Shown here in pieces: positions 10,805 through 21,855 of a stretch of 64,000 nucleotides of DNA. Position 1 is the stretch's first letter; each line of letters starts with the position of its first letter. The notes below the pieces were generated by a model. It was not told the DNA's origin and did no database searches. It saw only the letters and a program-made list of their open reading frames with translations. The stretch is from Coprinus comatus (lineage: Eukaryota; Basidiomycota; Agaricomycetes; Agaricales; Agaricaceae): contig JAWPGT010000014.1 in the NCBI GenBank assembly GCA_034638255.1, forward strand, positions 124,001-188,000. The letters are read 5' to 3'. The position numbers and the translations under genes were made by a program.

Positions 10805-12360
10805 TTAGTACAGGGTGTATGGGAGCGAGAGTGTTTATCTCTTACCTCCTGATAGCAGGCCTTGATCCAGTCAGAGTCAAAGTGCTTGTCCCAGAATGGG
10901 CATTTGCGATCATTAGCAGCATGATCGCCTTTGCAATTCACACAGTGATTAGCATGTGGGCATGGCTCACCAGCTGTGGTAGGAGCAATTGGTGGCTGAG
11001 CTTTGGCATTACCTTTACACAGACCACAGAGAAGACAATGATGTTCCTCACAATGAGGACCCATACACTGGGGACACTTGATGGCTTGAGCCTTACAAGC
11101 AGAAGAAGGATGACCCCATTTCCAGCAGCGCTGGCAAAGAGGAGTACCAGGGTTGGCATTTGATGCATGGATACGGCATGCATATTGCCTGATGTGAAGG
11201 GTCCTATCAATAAGAGCCTTTGCTCAGGTACCTTTAGAGGAGTCCCAGATTTCAAAGTACACAGTTGCAGTATCTGCGTGACTTGAGTTGTGTCTGAAGT
11301 GAGTTCAGACCCACAGAGATAAGGGGCATCCATGATCTTAAGATAAGATTGTGAGGATGGGAGGTGGATGTATGGCTTTGCAGCCTCATCAAAAAAGTGA
11401 GTGTTACTAGCCTGCAGGACTTCAATGTCCTGAGGTGTAGCAACTCCGGAAGTGGCCATAGAATAGCCCTTGTATGCCCTACTGGTGGATTCAACACGCA
11501 GTGTTGAGCGAGCAGCGACCAGAGCCCAGTTGGCATTCTGGGTGATAGTGAATGGGACCTTGTCTTGGAAGGTCTCAAGTGTAATGATGAGTTGGTGCCT
11601 GGAAGGGCTAGCAGTGGTCATCCTGGGACGCTTGGAGGCAGTCAGAGGAGGAGAAGATGATGCTACCTGATTAGCAATAGTAACAATGCGTTCAGGAGGC
11701 AAAGAAGGGAATGTCTGAGCCAGGGTAGCAATAGCTTCTGGCTTAGAAGGGTTCCGGGAGGACGAGGGAGCATTCTGCTTTGTGACTTGAGCAAACGAGC
11801 ACTTGGAGGGGCGAGGCTTGGTGGCAAGAGGTGGGACAGGAGGAGGGGGACCTAGGAGGTTGGGCCTCTTTGCAGGTGGTTGTTGGGGAGGTGGAGTGTT
11901 GTTTCTGGCCCTCTTCTTCTTCTTGGAAGGGACAGGAGTGAAGTCGGAGTCTCCTAGTGGGTTGGGTGGTCTAGGAGGCGTCATAGAGACATCCTCTGGC
12001 AAAAGGAGGTGCAGGAGGAGGGTGTTGAGGGGGTGGGGGAAGGGGTGGAACACTCGAGCCATCATCAGAAGGTCCAAAGATATGTCCAAGAACATCACCT
12101 AAGGTGGTTTGGTCCTGGAGGGAGGTGCTGACTGTAGACCAGCCAGAAGTAGAGATGCTCTGGCCTAGGGAGGCCAAAGCACCAGCAAGGAGGGTAGACT
12201 GCCTGTCTAGAGAGTCCCAGTTGAAGGAGGCAGCAGAAGAATTAAGCCACTTAGCTAAAATGCCAACAGAGCTTGTAACAACCTCAATTTCCTCCTCAGA
12301 TCGCTCCGGATTGCCAGATAGAGAAAGAACACGAGAGATAGAGTCCTCAGTACCTTCCAT
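10801..12360 (-). pseudogene. LINE ORF1 (gag-like, frameshifted)
   Basis: The candidate start is the ATG at 12360. The N-terminal part is followed by a proline-rich linker with a basic patch (PSKKKKRARNN). The C-terminus has three Cys/His clusters: CQRCWKWGHPSSAC, CPQCMGPHCEEHHC and CVNCKGDHAANDRKC, as in nucleic-acid-binding LINE ORF1 proteins. Frames change near 12000 and near 11250, so this copy is not intact. Its TGA stop (10803-10801) overlaps the ORF2 start codon (10804-10802) in the sequence ATGA. Confidence 0.75.
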
Positions 12361-12503
12361 GTGGAAGGGTGAACCAAGAGGAGGTGGAATGGAGCTGTCT
12401 ATGGGGGGAGATGAGGTTGCTGATAAGGAAACAGAGCAAAATACGATGTTGGGGGTGATGATTCCAAAAAAGGCAGGTGGTGGTACTAAATCAAGAAGCG
12501 ATG

Positions 12504-15500
12504 TACTCCAAGCCTACCCCTTCCCTACCTGCTGTTTCTTCACCAACACCTGCCACCACCACAGAGTCAACCACTACCTCTTCCCCTTCTGCACCAACCC
12601 CTGCCTCTCATTCTGAGGCTCTAGATGCATGGGAAGCCAAGGCTGACAAGGCTGCTGGCTGGTTGTTCCTCATGGTTGAGCCAGAGCAGAGGATTCATTT
12701 CAATGGGATTCAGGATGATCCATGTAAGATGTGGAAGAGTTTGGAGGGGGTGCATTTGCAGAAGAGGCCTGGGGCAAGGTTCAACAGCTATGACGACCTT
12801 TTTAGCATTAGGAAGGGGGATGAGGAGTCTTTGCAGTCTTTGATCAACAGGGTGGAGGAATGTATGAAGAAAATCAAAGATCTTCGGCCACAGGGCTTCT
12901 CTCTGGCCTCCCTGGATGAAGAACTCGCTTCCATGGCTCTTATTAGAGCCCTCCCATCTGAGGATTACTCCTCCTTCACCTCTCACCTCCTCCTCCTTGA
13001 CAAACTTGACAAGGCCACCATTCATCAGGCATTCATCAGTGAGGAAATTCAACGTCGTAGAAGGGCAGTAGACCTTCCCTCCCATGCTTCTGCTTTTTCA
13101 GCAAGGTCCCAGCCCTCCTCCTCATCTCAGAAATGCGATTTTTGTAGCAGGTCTGGTCATGTTATGGCCAAATGCTGGCAGTATGAGAAGGCTCAGAAGA
13201 AAGCTGTAGAAAACGCTCAAAAGCGTTCCAATTCGCGTCAAACTCAGGCCAACAAGGCCTCAGAAGCTCCTACACCTTCTCCCACCGCCTCAATCGCTGA
13301 ATTGGCCACCTGCATCAAGGAATTTGCTGGCAATGCAAGTTGTCTCTCTTCCTCTTCTTCATCACCTCTTCAGCTGGATGCTGACTTTCATTGGCTTGCA
13401 GATACTGGGGCCACTTCTCATATGACCCCACACCTTCACTGGTTCAAGACCTACTCCCCAGCTCGCATTCCTGTCCGCTTAGCAGACAATTCAGTTGTTT
13501 TTGCAGTTGGAATGGGTTCAGTGATGTTTCAGCCAGTGTTGAGAGGAAAGAAGGGGAGAGTGGTCGAGTTTTCTAGAGTTTTACATATTCCTGCTTTGAG
13601 AAACAATCTCCTTGCCTGTCTTTACCTTACTCGCCATAAGGGCTTTAATATCAACATATCTTCGCACTCTCTGGCCTTCAGGAAGGATAGGAAGACTCTA
13701 TTTACTGCTACCATCACTGAATCCAACAATGCCTTGCTCAATGGCACTGTGGTCGCTTCAGAGACTGCATTTTCGGCCTCTACACTCCCCCTTGACCTTT
13801 CCCTGTGGCACAGACGCCTTATACACCATAATCTTGCTGATTTGAAGAAGCTAATCAGTCAGGAACTTGTTACTGGCCTTTCCCTGGTCTCTGGAACGCT
13901 CCCTGATGCGATTTGTGAGCCCTGCCTCGCTGGGAAGATGCATTCAGCCTCATTCCCTCCTTCTACACACCATACTCACTCCCCACTTGATCTAGTGCAC
14001 TCAGATCTTCATGGACCACTTCCTACAGCTACAGCTCAAGGCTACAAGTACTGGGTGACGTTTATAGACGATTCTACGCGTTTTCGGGCTGTGTACCTGC
14101 TCAAGGCCAAGTCAGAAGCCTTTGAAGCATTCAAAGCATACAAATCATGGGCTGAGAACCAGCTGGGGACCAAGATCAAGGCTCTACAGGATGATAAAGG
14201 AGGTGAATACATGTCTAAAGCATTCATTTCCTTCACAACTCAGTCTGGGATTGAAAGGAGACATTCTACTCGCAATAGACCACAGCAGAATGGCCTAGCA
14301 GAGTGCTCCAATTGCACTATGGGTGAGAGAATCACCACAATGCTCTCAGAGTCAGGTTTACCTCCATCTTTCTGGGGTGAATGTCTAGCTGCCATGGTTC
14401 ATGTTTGGAATTTCCTTCCCACCTCACCTCTACCCAACACTACACCTTATGAGGCCTTCTATAAGCGAAAACCCGATGTTTCCCACCTTAGAGTATGGGG
14501 CTGCACTGCCTATGTCTATATTCAGAAGGATAAAACGAAATCTCTGGAGCCTCATATGGAAAAATGCGTTTTTCTTGGTTATCCCACTGGCTACAAGGGC
14601 TGGAAGTTCTACAACCCCACTACAAGGAAGGTTATCATCTCTGAGACTGCTCAGTTTGATGAGAGGTGGTTCCCTGGGCTCTCAAAAGCGAAAATGGATG
14701 CCATTCCTGACTTTGGGCTGTCTCCTCCTCCATCTCCTACCTCTACTTTGCTTTCTTTGCCCTCTAGCTCCTCTATTCCTCCTCCTGACGATGTATCAGC
14801 TTCTGAAGATGAGGGGGGTAGTGTATCACATCCTGTGGTCACTCCTGCTGCTCCAGTTGTTCCTCCTGCTCTCCCTGTGGTCGCTTTACCTCCTGTGGCT
14901 CCAATTCCTCTTCAAGAACCTGTTCCATCTCCATCCATCACCAATACTGTCACCAAAGCACTCACCTCCATCTACACCTCCAATGCCTCCATCCTCTTCT
15001 TTGCCTCCTCCTACCACTCCTGTCCACCAGCAACCTCCCTCAGCTGAACCACCAGCTAGAAGACGAGGTACTCGCATCAGAACAGGCCCCTACAACTGGT
15101 GGGATGCCAAAGAACAGCTAAAACGTCATCCTATAGCTAGACTACCAGTTGAACCAGCTTCAGTAGCTTAGAACAATGGGAATGATGATGATGATGATGA
15201 TGAGCTTGAAGAGTTGGCTCTCTACATGAATGATGAAGATTTTTGGGTGGTAGAGTTTGCAGGAGCTGTTACTGGTGGTGAGCCTGGCTCCTTCAAGGCT
15301 GCTATGGAGTCCTGTGCATCCGAAGATTGGAAAGAAGCCATGGATAAGGAGTTTGGGATCCTGGAGGCTAATGGGACATGGGAACTCGTTCCTTTGCCTT
15401 CAGGACAGAAGGCTATCAAGTCTGGATGGGTCTACAAGATGAAAGAGAACCCAGATGGCTCTATAGAGCGCTACAAAGCTCGCATTGTGGCCAAGGGATA

Positions 15501-16836
15501 TGCACATCTGCCTGGTTATGATTACACTGAGGTTTTTGCTCCTACTTTTCGGCCTGCTTCTCTTAGGCTCATTGTTGCTCTGGCTGCTAAAGAGGGCTAC
15601 AAACTGTGCTCTTTGGATATTTCATCTGCCTTCACCTATGGAGACCTGGAGGAAGAGATTTACATGAAGCAACCTGAAGGATACCACCAGGGCGCTCCCA
15701 ACATGGTTTTTAGGCTCAGGAAGTCGCTCTATGGCCTCAAACAAGCTGCCAGGCAGTGGAACAAGAAGCTACACTCAATTTTCACCTCCCTTGGCTACAC
15801 CAGACTCCAATCTGACAGTTCTATCTATCTCTACTCCAAAGGTCTAGTCAAGGTCATTGTTTCTGTGTTTATTGATGACATTACTCTTGCTTTAAAGGAT
15901 GACAAGGCCATGGATGACACTGTCAAGGAACTCTCAGCTCACTTCAAACTTTGTGACCTTGGTCCAACATCCTGGCTACTGGCTGTCAAGGTTGAACAAG
16001 ACCTTCCCCATCATTCTATCTCTCTCAGCCAAGAGAAATACACCAAGGACCTTCTAGAATGCTTCCAGATGTCCAATTGCAAGCCTGTGAAGACCCCACT
16101 AGCTCCTAGACTTGATCTTTCTACAGTTGTGGTCACTTCAGATGATCAACTCAAGATGAAAGATGTTCCTTACCTCAGTGCAGTTGGTGCTCTGCAATAT
16201 CTGGCCACCATGACTCGTCCTGACATCGCTTTTGCTGTCTCCTACCTTGGGAGATTCAACCACAACCCAGGTCCAGCTCATTGGGCAGCTGTAAAGCATT
16301 TATTTCGCTATTTGAAGGGTACTATGGGCTACAAGCTGGTTTATAAAGGTGATTTGGCATCCAATGAGCCATTTGTGACATTTACAGATGCCTCACATGG
16401 TTCCTGTCAAGCTACAGGAAGGGCAACAGGTGGATATGTGACTCTGGTGTGTGGTGCAGCTGTAGGATGGTCCTCAAAGCGTCAGAGCATGGTTACTCTC
16501 TCTTCTACTGAAGCTGAGTACATTGCTGCAGTTGAGGCTGGAAAGGAGATCATGTGGATGAGAAATATCCTATTAGAGTTTGGTTACACTCCCACTTCCT
16601 CTTCCACCCTCTACATTGACAACCAGTCAGCAATAACTGTGTCCAAGAATCCTGAACACCATGGTAGGATGAAACAACTAGATTTGTGCTTTTTCTGGCT
16701 CAGAGAAGTTGTCCAAAGGAAGATCATTTCCCCTGTCTACATTCCTACCTCTGAACAACTTGCAGACATCTTTACCAAGGCTGTTCAACCCAAGGTTGTT
16801 TCTCATCTTGTTCCTCTTTTTGGTCTATCATCATGA
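12504..16836 (+). pseudogene. copia A gag-pol, copy 2 (one frameshift, one stop, no start)
   Basis: Domains in order: gag with knuckle CDFCSRSGHVMAKC; protease WLADTGATSHM; GAG-pre-integrase LWHRRLIHHN; integrase with FIDDSTRF, DDKGGEYM and QNGLAE motifs; RT with SLDISSAF and VFIDDITL; RNase H with TFTDASHG, STEAEYIA and YIDNQSA. The frame shifts once near 14950-14965 in a proline-rich linker, and one TAG stop sits at 15169-15171. The rest, about 1400 codons, is open, so this copy is fairly young even though it lost its 5' end. Confidence 0.9.
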
Positions 16837-16885
16837 TTCCCTTTCTCTTCCATTGTTTGTTTGGACTGTCTAGATCAGGGGGGTA

Positions 16886-17180
16886 TGTCAGGATTGCTCC
16901 AGGCAGTCCCAATGTCAGGAGTTGATGGAGTTGTAGCTTGTGATCGCTTTTCTGATCATGTGGTGTTACTGTGTGATGTCACAGCTTGCAGAAGCATCCT
17001 GCAGACACTTGGTGACCTTCTAGTCTCATACCATTGTCTGCAGGTGAGTAGTTATAGTATAACTTCATGTTCTAGTCTCATACCATTGTCTGCAGTGTAA
17101 CTCATTCATTTCTTAATCAATCACCTTCGTTCCTTCATTAATCTACGCGTCCCGTCGTGCTCTACATTCCTGCGCTTACA
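16886..17180 (+). repeat. 3' LTR of copia A copy 2 (295 bp)
   Basis: It starts TGTCAGGATTG and ends GCGCTTACA, and matches the inverted LTR at 1986-2279 with few differences. The polypurine tract lies directly upstream. Confidence 0.92.
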
Positions 17181-17927
17181 GTTTCTACTATAGGTACAAG
17201 TACTTTATTGTTTCTTTAGTAGGATTCTAATATATTCTAAAGAATGGCTCATAGCACTGTGAAAACCTAACGGAATATTATGCGACTGCTTGCAAACAAA
17301 AGCCCTCGTTAATGCGGTGCTGGTAACGGTTACCATGTGTAATTTCAATCATTATTGACGGAGATATGATGTAATCACTGTGTATATTATCTCTAATTTC
17401 ATTTATTGCACCACAATTGTTTGCTCAAGTTGTTACTTACCTACACCATTAGTAAGAGACTGTGATCGCCGTTTTGTACATAAAAAGAACATCAAAATTG
17501 GACCATTATAGCATGAGATATTCTATTTTTATAAGACCTGAAGTATATGCTGAATAACTCTGTGGATAATGGTGCCCTTTGGACTCCCAATACAGCACTG
17601 GAACGGCATTTGTCAGCGCTACCGAACAAGTCTTTACACGGCCTAAACGGCCCAGGAATGAGTGTGTGACAACATTTTTATTGTTAATCTATGACATATA
17701 CCATGACACAATACTGCCAGCACACAATGGTGACCATGGTACCAATTGTATCATTAACTAAACCTCAGGGTCTAGTGACAGCACTAGCTCCAGACTTCTG
17801 ACTTGTTTGCTGGCATTATCCAAAATTAGCACATTATGTATGGCATGTTTCTGGGATATAAAATACCTAGGTTTCAGGCAGCAAAAAAATCAGTTTTCAT
17901 TCCTTCCCTTTACTCTGCCTTTCTTTG
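17181..17927. other. Unassigned 747 bp between two copia A LTRs
   Basis: No coding region, RNA gene or repeat family recognised. It could be old host DNA or the remnant of another element. It contains only short chance frames. Confidence 0.4.
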
Positions 17928-18141
17928 TGTCAGGATTGCTCCAGGCAGTCCCAATGTCAAGAGTTGATGGACTTGTAGCTTGTAATCACTTTTCTGATCA
18001 TGTGGTGTTACTGTGTGATGTCACAGCTTGCAGAAGTGTCCTGCAGACACTTGGTGACCTTCTAGTCTCATACCATTGTCTGCAAGTGAGTAGTTATAGT
18101 TTAATATCATGTTCCAGTCTCATACCATTGTTTGCAGTGTA
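17928..18141 (+). repeat. Copia A LTR, 3' truncated by a Tc1 element
   Basis: It starts TGTCAGGATTG and follows the family A LTR for about 214 bases, with more substitutions than the copies at 1986 and 16886. It stops at the TA target of the Tc1 element. No polypurine tract precedes it, so it was probably a solo LTR. The remaining 80 bases of the LTR are not found on the far side of the Tc1 nest at 33399. Confidence 0.85.
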
Positions 18142-18353
18142 CAGTAAGGGACAAAACCATTCCAATGTTTTGAAGTACTGCCAAGATTGCTTTATATCTC
18201 AGGAACTACATAGTCTACTCACTTGTAAATTTAATTGTAGATAGCCTAATCCATTGCCTATTGGTTTCCAAAGTCCCATTATGTAAGCTAAAAATGCGTG
18301 GGAGATATGAATTAATTATTATTTTATACTCATTGGAACAGTTTTGTCCCTCT
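18142..18353 (+). repeat. Tc1 left terminal inverted repeat (212 bp)
   Basis: It is bounded at each end by inverted copies of a 13- to 25-base sub-repeat (AGGGACAAAACCATTCCAATG outward; the inner copy reads CATTGGAACAGTTTTGTCCC). The whole 212 bp reappears inverted at 33185-33396. Confidence 0.9.
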
Positions 18354-18379
18354 CAAAAATTATATGCAAAATGGATATT

Positions 18380-19396
18380 CTAATACTTGGTATAGGCTCC
18401 CTTAGCCTGTAAAACTGCCTGAACCCTTCTAGGCATACTTTCTATCAAATTCTGACATATTTTTGGCTTTATGTCATTTCATTCTTTTTGTACTTTTTCC
18501 CATAGAGTATGCATACTATTAGGAGGAGAATCATACTCTCCTAGCTTTATTTTGAGATGATTCCAAAGATGTTCTATGGGATTAAAATCTGGTGATTGTG
18601 GGGGCCATACCATGATCTCTAATCCAGACTCTTCAAGCCATTTGGTTGCCTTTTTGCTCTTGTGTTTAGGGTCATTGTTTTGTTGAAATACCATATCCTC
18701 CACATTCTTGCCATAATACTCAATGCTTTGCTGCAGTTCATCCTCCAAAATTTGAACATATAGGTCAGCATCCATCTTGCCTTCAATTCTAGTAGCATAT
18801 CCAACCCCTGCCCACAACATACAACCCCAGATTATAAGATTTCCTCCACCAAATTTTACTGTTTCTTCTACCAGCCTATTATTCAACTTCTCTCCAGCCT
18901 TTTTCCATACCCAAACTCTTCCATCTGACCCAAACCGGTTGATTTTAGACTCATCTGTCCAAATTACCCTTTTCCAATCCTCCAATGTCCAATCAGCATG
19001 CCTCTCTACCCATTCCAACCTTTTCCTCCTATGAATTGCATTGAGTTTAGGTCTTTTCCACTTCACTACAGCCTTCATTCCAACACTTTTGAGTCCCCTT
19101 CGAACTGTTTTGGTTGATATAGGCTGGGCAACAACATTTTGGAGTGATTTGATAACTTGAGATGCATTATCAGCTTTGTGAGATGTAATAAGGTGGACCA
19201 AATAATGGATATCAGAGGAAGAAAGCTTAGATGGATGACCACCAACAGATTTAGAAAGGGTAGGTCTGTGTTTGGAACAAAGTCTAGAGATAGTACTAAG
19301 TCCCAAACCAGTCATAGAAGCAATTTGATGAGCAGAGTTGCCTTTATCCAGGTAAGAAAGAACTTAGTTGATTTGGGTAGAAGAAAGAGCACGCAT
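18380..19396 (-). pseudogene. Tc1/mariner transposase (338 codons, two internal stops)
   Basis: The frame starts at the ATG at 19396 (MRALSSTQIN) and ends with TAG at 18382-18380. A helix-turn-helix lies in residues about 11-45 (HQIASMTGLGLSTISRLC). The DDE catalytic core has WTDESKIN, NNDPKHKS and WPPQSPDFNPIEHLW, the last with a Glu at the DD34E spacing. Two stops interrupt the frame: TAA at codon 11 and a TGA at 18481-18479, where Trp would be expected. Between them 278 residues are open (19315-18482). The copy is thus close to intact but unlikely to make full-length enzyme. Confidence 0.88.
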
Positions 19397-19530
19397 AATA
19401 ATAGAAGTGCAGTGGGGGGTTTATTGTATACCAGGGAATCAGTACACCTACTTATACATTATGTGGAATGGTCATGTGATTTTATTTGGATTTATTTGGA
19501 TGTAATAAACAAAGTCATGTGTTCTAGAAC

Positions 19531-19992
19531 TGTTATGAACATTAGCATGTCACCAGATTATTTTAAGGAAGTTCCAGAAATACCACTTGATTCTATTTCT
19601 AACTGAACTATTATTAACTTACACTAATTACTCAGCCAGGCTATAGTTAGTGCAATTATCTTTAGTATAGTTATTTTCTTTCATCTTGTCTCATCCCTTG
19701 TGCTCTTACCAGTTTTATACGTAGTTATTACATGTTTCACTTTTGGTACAAGTTTCAGTAGGAGAAGGGATAGCTATATGTTTCATCTTTGTTTCATGTA
19801 TTATTGGACTACTCATAGACAGTATAAATAGTCACTTGTATTAGCCCTTGGAGCCTCAAGCTTCAAGTTGGTTAACTTCTAATCTACTCATTCTACAACC
19901 TTCTGCCTGAACACCAGAACAGTAGTTTAACTTGTAGAGATTGAACACCTGTCTCAAGCGGCTTAGTGCCCAAGAGATCTAGGATTATAACA
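19531..19992 (+). repeat. Gypsy 5' LTR (462 bp)
   Basis: It begins TGTTATGAAC and ends ATTATAACA. A TATA-like AGTATAAATAG lies near 19820, a likely promoter core. Compared with the 3' LTR it carries TG where the other has CG or CA at several places. Confidence 0.93.
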
Positions 19993-20340
19993 ATAACTTG
20001 AAGCTTTTCCCTACCACTGTTCACCTTCCTCTGGGTTCTATGCTTTATCGCTAGCTATTACACCAGTCCCCATTCTAGTCATCACACTCTATCACTATCC
20101 GAAGACACCCTCATCAAGTATTCAAGCCCTGTTGCTGTCTCTTGACTTACCTGAAGAATCCACTTGTGTAGCCCATTGGTGATTTGACACAAGTTACCCC
20201 GAAATCAAACCCACTCATGTAGCCTCTTGGTGATTTGACATGATACATTCCAGTAGGAATCCCTCCCTTGTAACCCTTGACTCCAGCAGTTCCTGGTCTA
20301 CTACCTCAAGTAGACCCCCAGCAAGATTTCTCTCAGAAGA

Positions 20341-21855
20341 ATGCCTAGCAGAGAGCCCGCTTCCTCTAGAACCCCTAAAGTCCCTAAACCATATCAGAAA
20401 CCTCCCCAATTTCCTACCTGAAGGGATGACCCATTTGAAACACACATCCCAGCCCCAATACAAGCTACCACTTCCTTGGAATACATTCCAGAAACACTTT
20501 CCCCAACCTCCCCAACACCCAACCTGCCACCACCACCACCAAGGAGAGTCTTATTCAACCGTCCTTTCTCAGTACAACAACCAACTACTCCGTACTACCC
20601 TTCTGACCTCGCACCACCACCAGACACACTCAGCCAACTTATCACTGGTTCAACAACTACTTCAAGAAGGCTATCCACCAGATGAAGTGACCTGAATCTA
20701 CCTTCATTTAATCGCAGAGCAACACATACGCCTGACAACACCTCGCCTCCAAACCCAACCCATCACCAGCCAACCCCAATACCACCACTACCCCTGCCTC
20801 CACCACCACCCCCACCAGGCCCAAATCCAGCAATGGCAGGAAATCCACCAGCACACTGTCCCCTCAAACTCCCAAATCCCAAATACTTCACAGGCAGTCA
20901 TTCCACATACGAGAGATGGAAAGAATCCCTTGATCTATTCTACCTCACTGACCCAGATAGATTCCACAATGATGAAACAAAAATCATCTTCACACTTGCC
21001 CTATTGGTTGGACTGGCAGCCACCTGGAAAGCAATGTTCTTACAGTCAAAATGGGACACTACCAATAGTGTCTACAACTTTGGCACATGGAACGCTTTCA
21101 TCACTGCCCTCGAAACAAGTTTCTGAGAAGGCATCAACCCAGCCCTCAGCAACATTGCGATTCTCTCAGGACCTGCCAACACACTCACAGCATGGGAAAA
21201 TGCAGCCCACAGTGCCAACCACATACTTCAAGTTCAACAAAAGTATAGTGAGAAACACCCAATTCAACCGAAAGCTACATTTTATCCATGCTCTCAGCAT
21301 CGCAAAGTTCAAAACTTTCGTCAATCGAACCCTGTCCTGTGTTATGTTCCGCCACCCTCTTACCCAAAAGACCCAAATGCCATGGATATCAACTATATCC
21401 AGAAAGCAATCTACAACATCCACATCAACAAAGATGAGAATGAGGAAATCAATTATGTCAATTCATATGACGAAGAAGCTGAAGAAGAACCCCAGGAACC
21501 AACAGACCCCAAAGAAATGATGGCTGCAATCATTGATCATGTCTTCACTGATGAACAGAAGAAGGACTTCCATGATGGCAAGTGCTTCTTTTGTAAGAAG
21601 ACTGGACACTTCACACGAGAATGCCCAGCAAAATGAAAAGATGCATCAAATCGACCCCGAAACTTCCCTCACCCCAAATACAATAATTGTGGAAACACCA
21701 ATTTTCGAAAAGGGAAATATCAATCAAACTTAATGCAACAAATTAATAATCTCATTACCAACGCAAGTGAAGAAGAAGTTGCAGAAGTTTACAACCACTT
21801 TTCTCAACAGGACGAAGGATCATCCTATGCTGAAGAAATAAAGGATTTTGCTTAA
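20341..21855 (+). pseudogene. Gypsy gag with four in-frame TGA codons
   Basis: One frame runs from the ATG at 20341 (MPSREPASSRTPK) to TAA at 21853-21855 with no indel, interrupted by TGA at 20419, 20683, 21124 and 21634. The N-terminal third is proline-rich. A retrotransposon gag core follows from about 20866 (YFTGSHSTYERWKESLDLFY), and a CCHC knuckle (CFFCKKTGHFTREC) sits near the C-terminus. No shared motif fixes the residue expected at these four stops, but each would be explained by CGA changed to TGA. Confidence 0.8.

Larger units (their letters stand above)
7243..12503 (-). mobile_element. Non-LTR retrotransposon (LINE, Tad1-like)
   Basis: This minus-strand LINE has a 19-base poly(A) tail (T run 7243-7261). 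ORF1 carries zinc knuckles; ORF2 carries an apurinic endonuclease, RT and RNase H domains. An RNase H together with a knuckle-bearing ORF1 and APE endonuclease fits the fungal Tad1 clade. ORF1 has frameshifts, and the RT has lost its N-terminal fingers and palm. It separates the first 52 bases of a copia A LTR from copia A gag, with 466 bp of target missing, and no target-site duplication is seen. Confidence 0.88.
12504..17180 (+). mobile_element. Ty1/copia element, family A, copy 2 (5' truncated)
   Basis: It aligns with copia A copy 1 from gag residue about 39 onward and continues to a 3' LTR at 16886-17180. A polypurine tract (CAGGGGGGTA) precedes the LTR. The 5' LTR (apart from 52 bases at 7191-7242), the leader and the first gag codons are missing at the LINE boundary. 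The right flank (GTTTC) does not match the left flank (ACCTG) of the LTR start at 7191, so no target duplication is visible. An open frame at 12477 that begins inside the LINE is a chance junction frame. Confidence 0.9.

Noticed and set aside
12477..12503. Start of copia A copy 2 at 12477
   Set aside because: These codons lie in the LINE end; the homology to copia gag begins at 12504.
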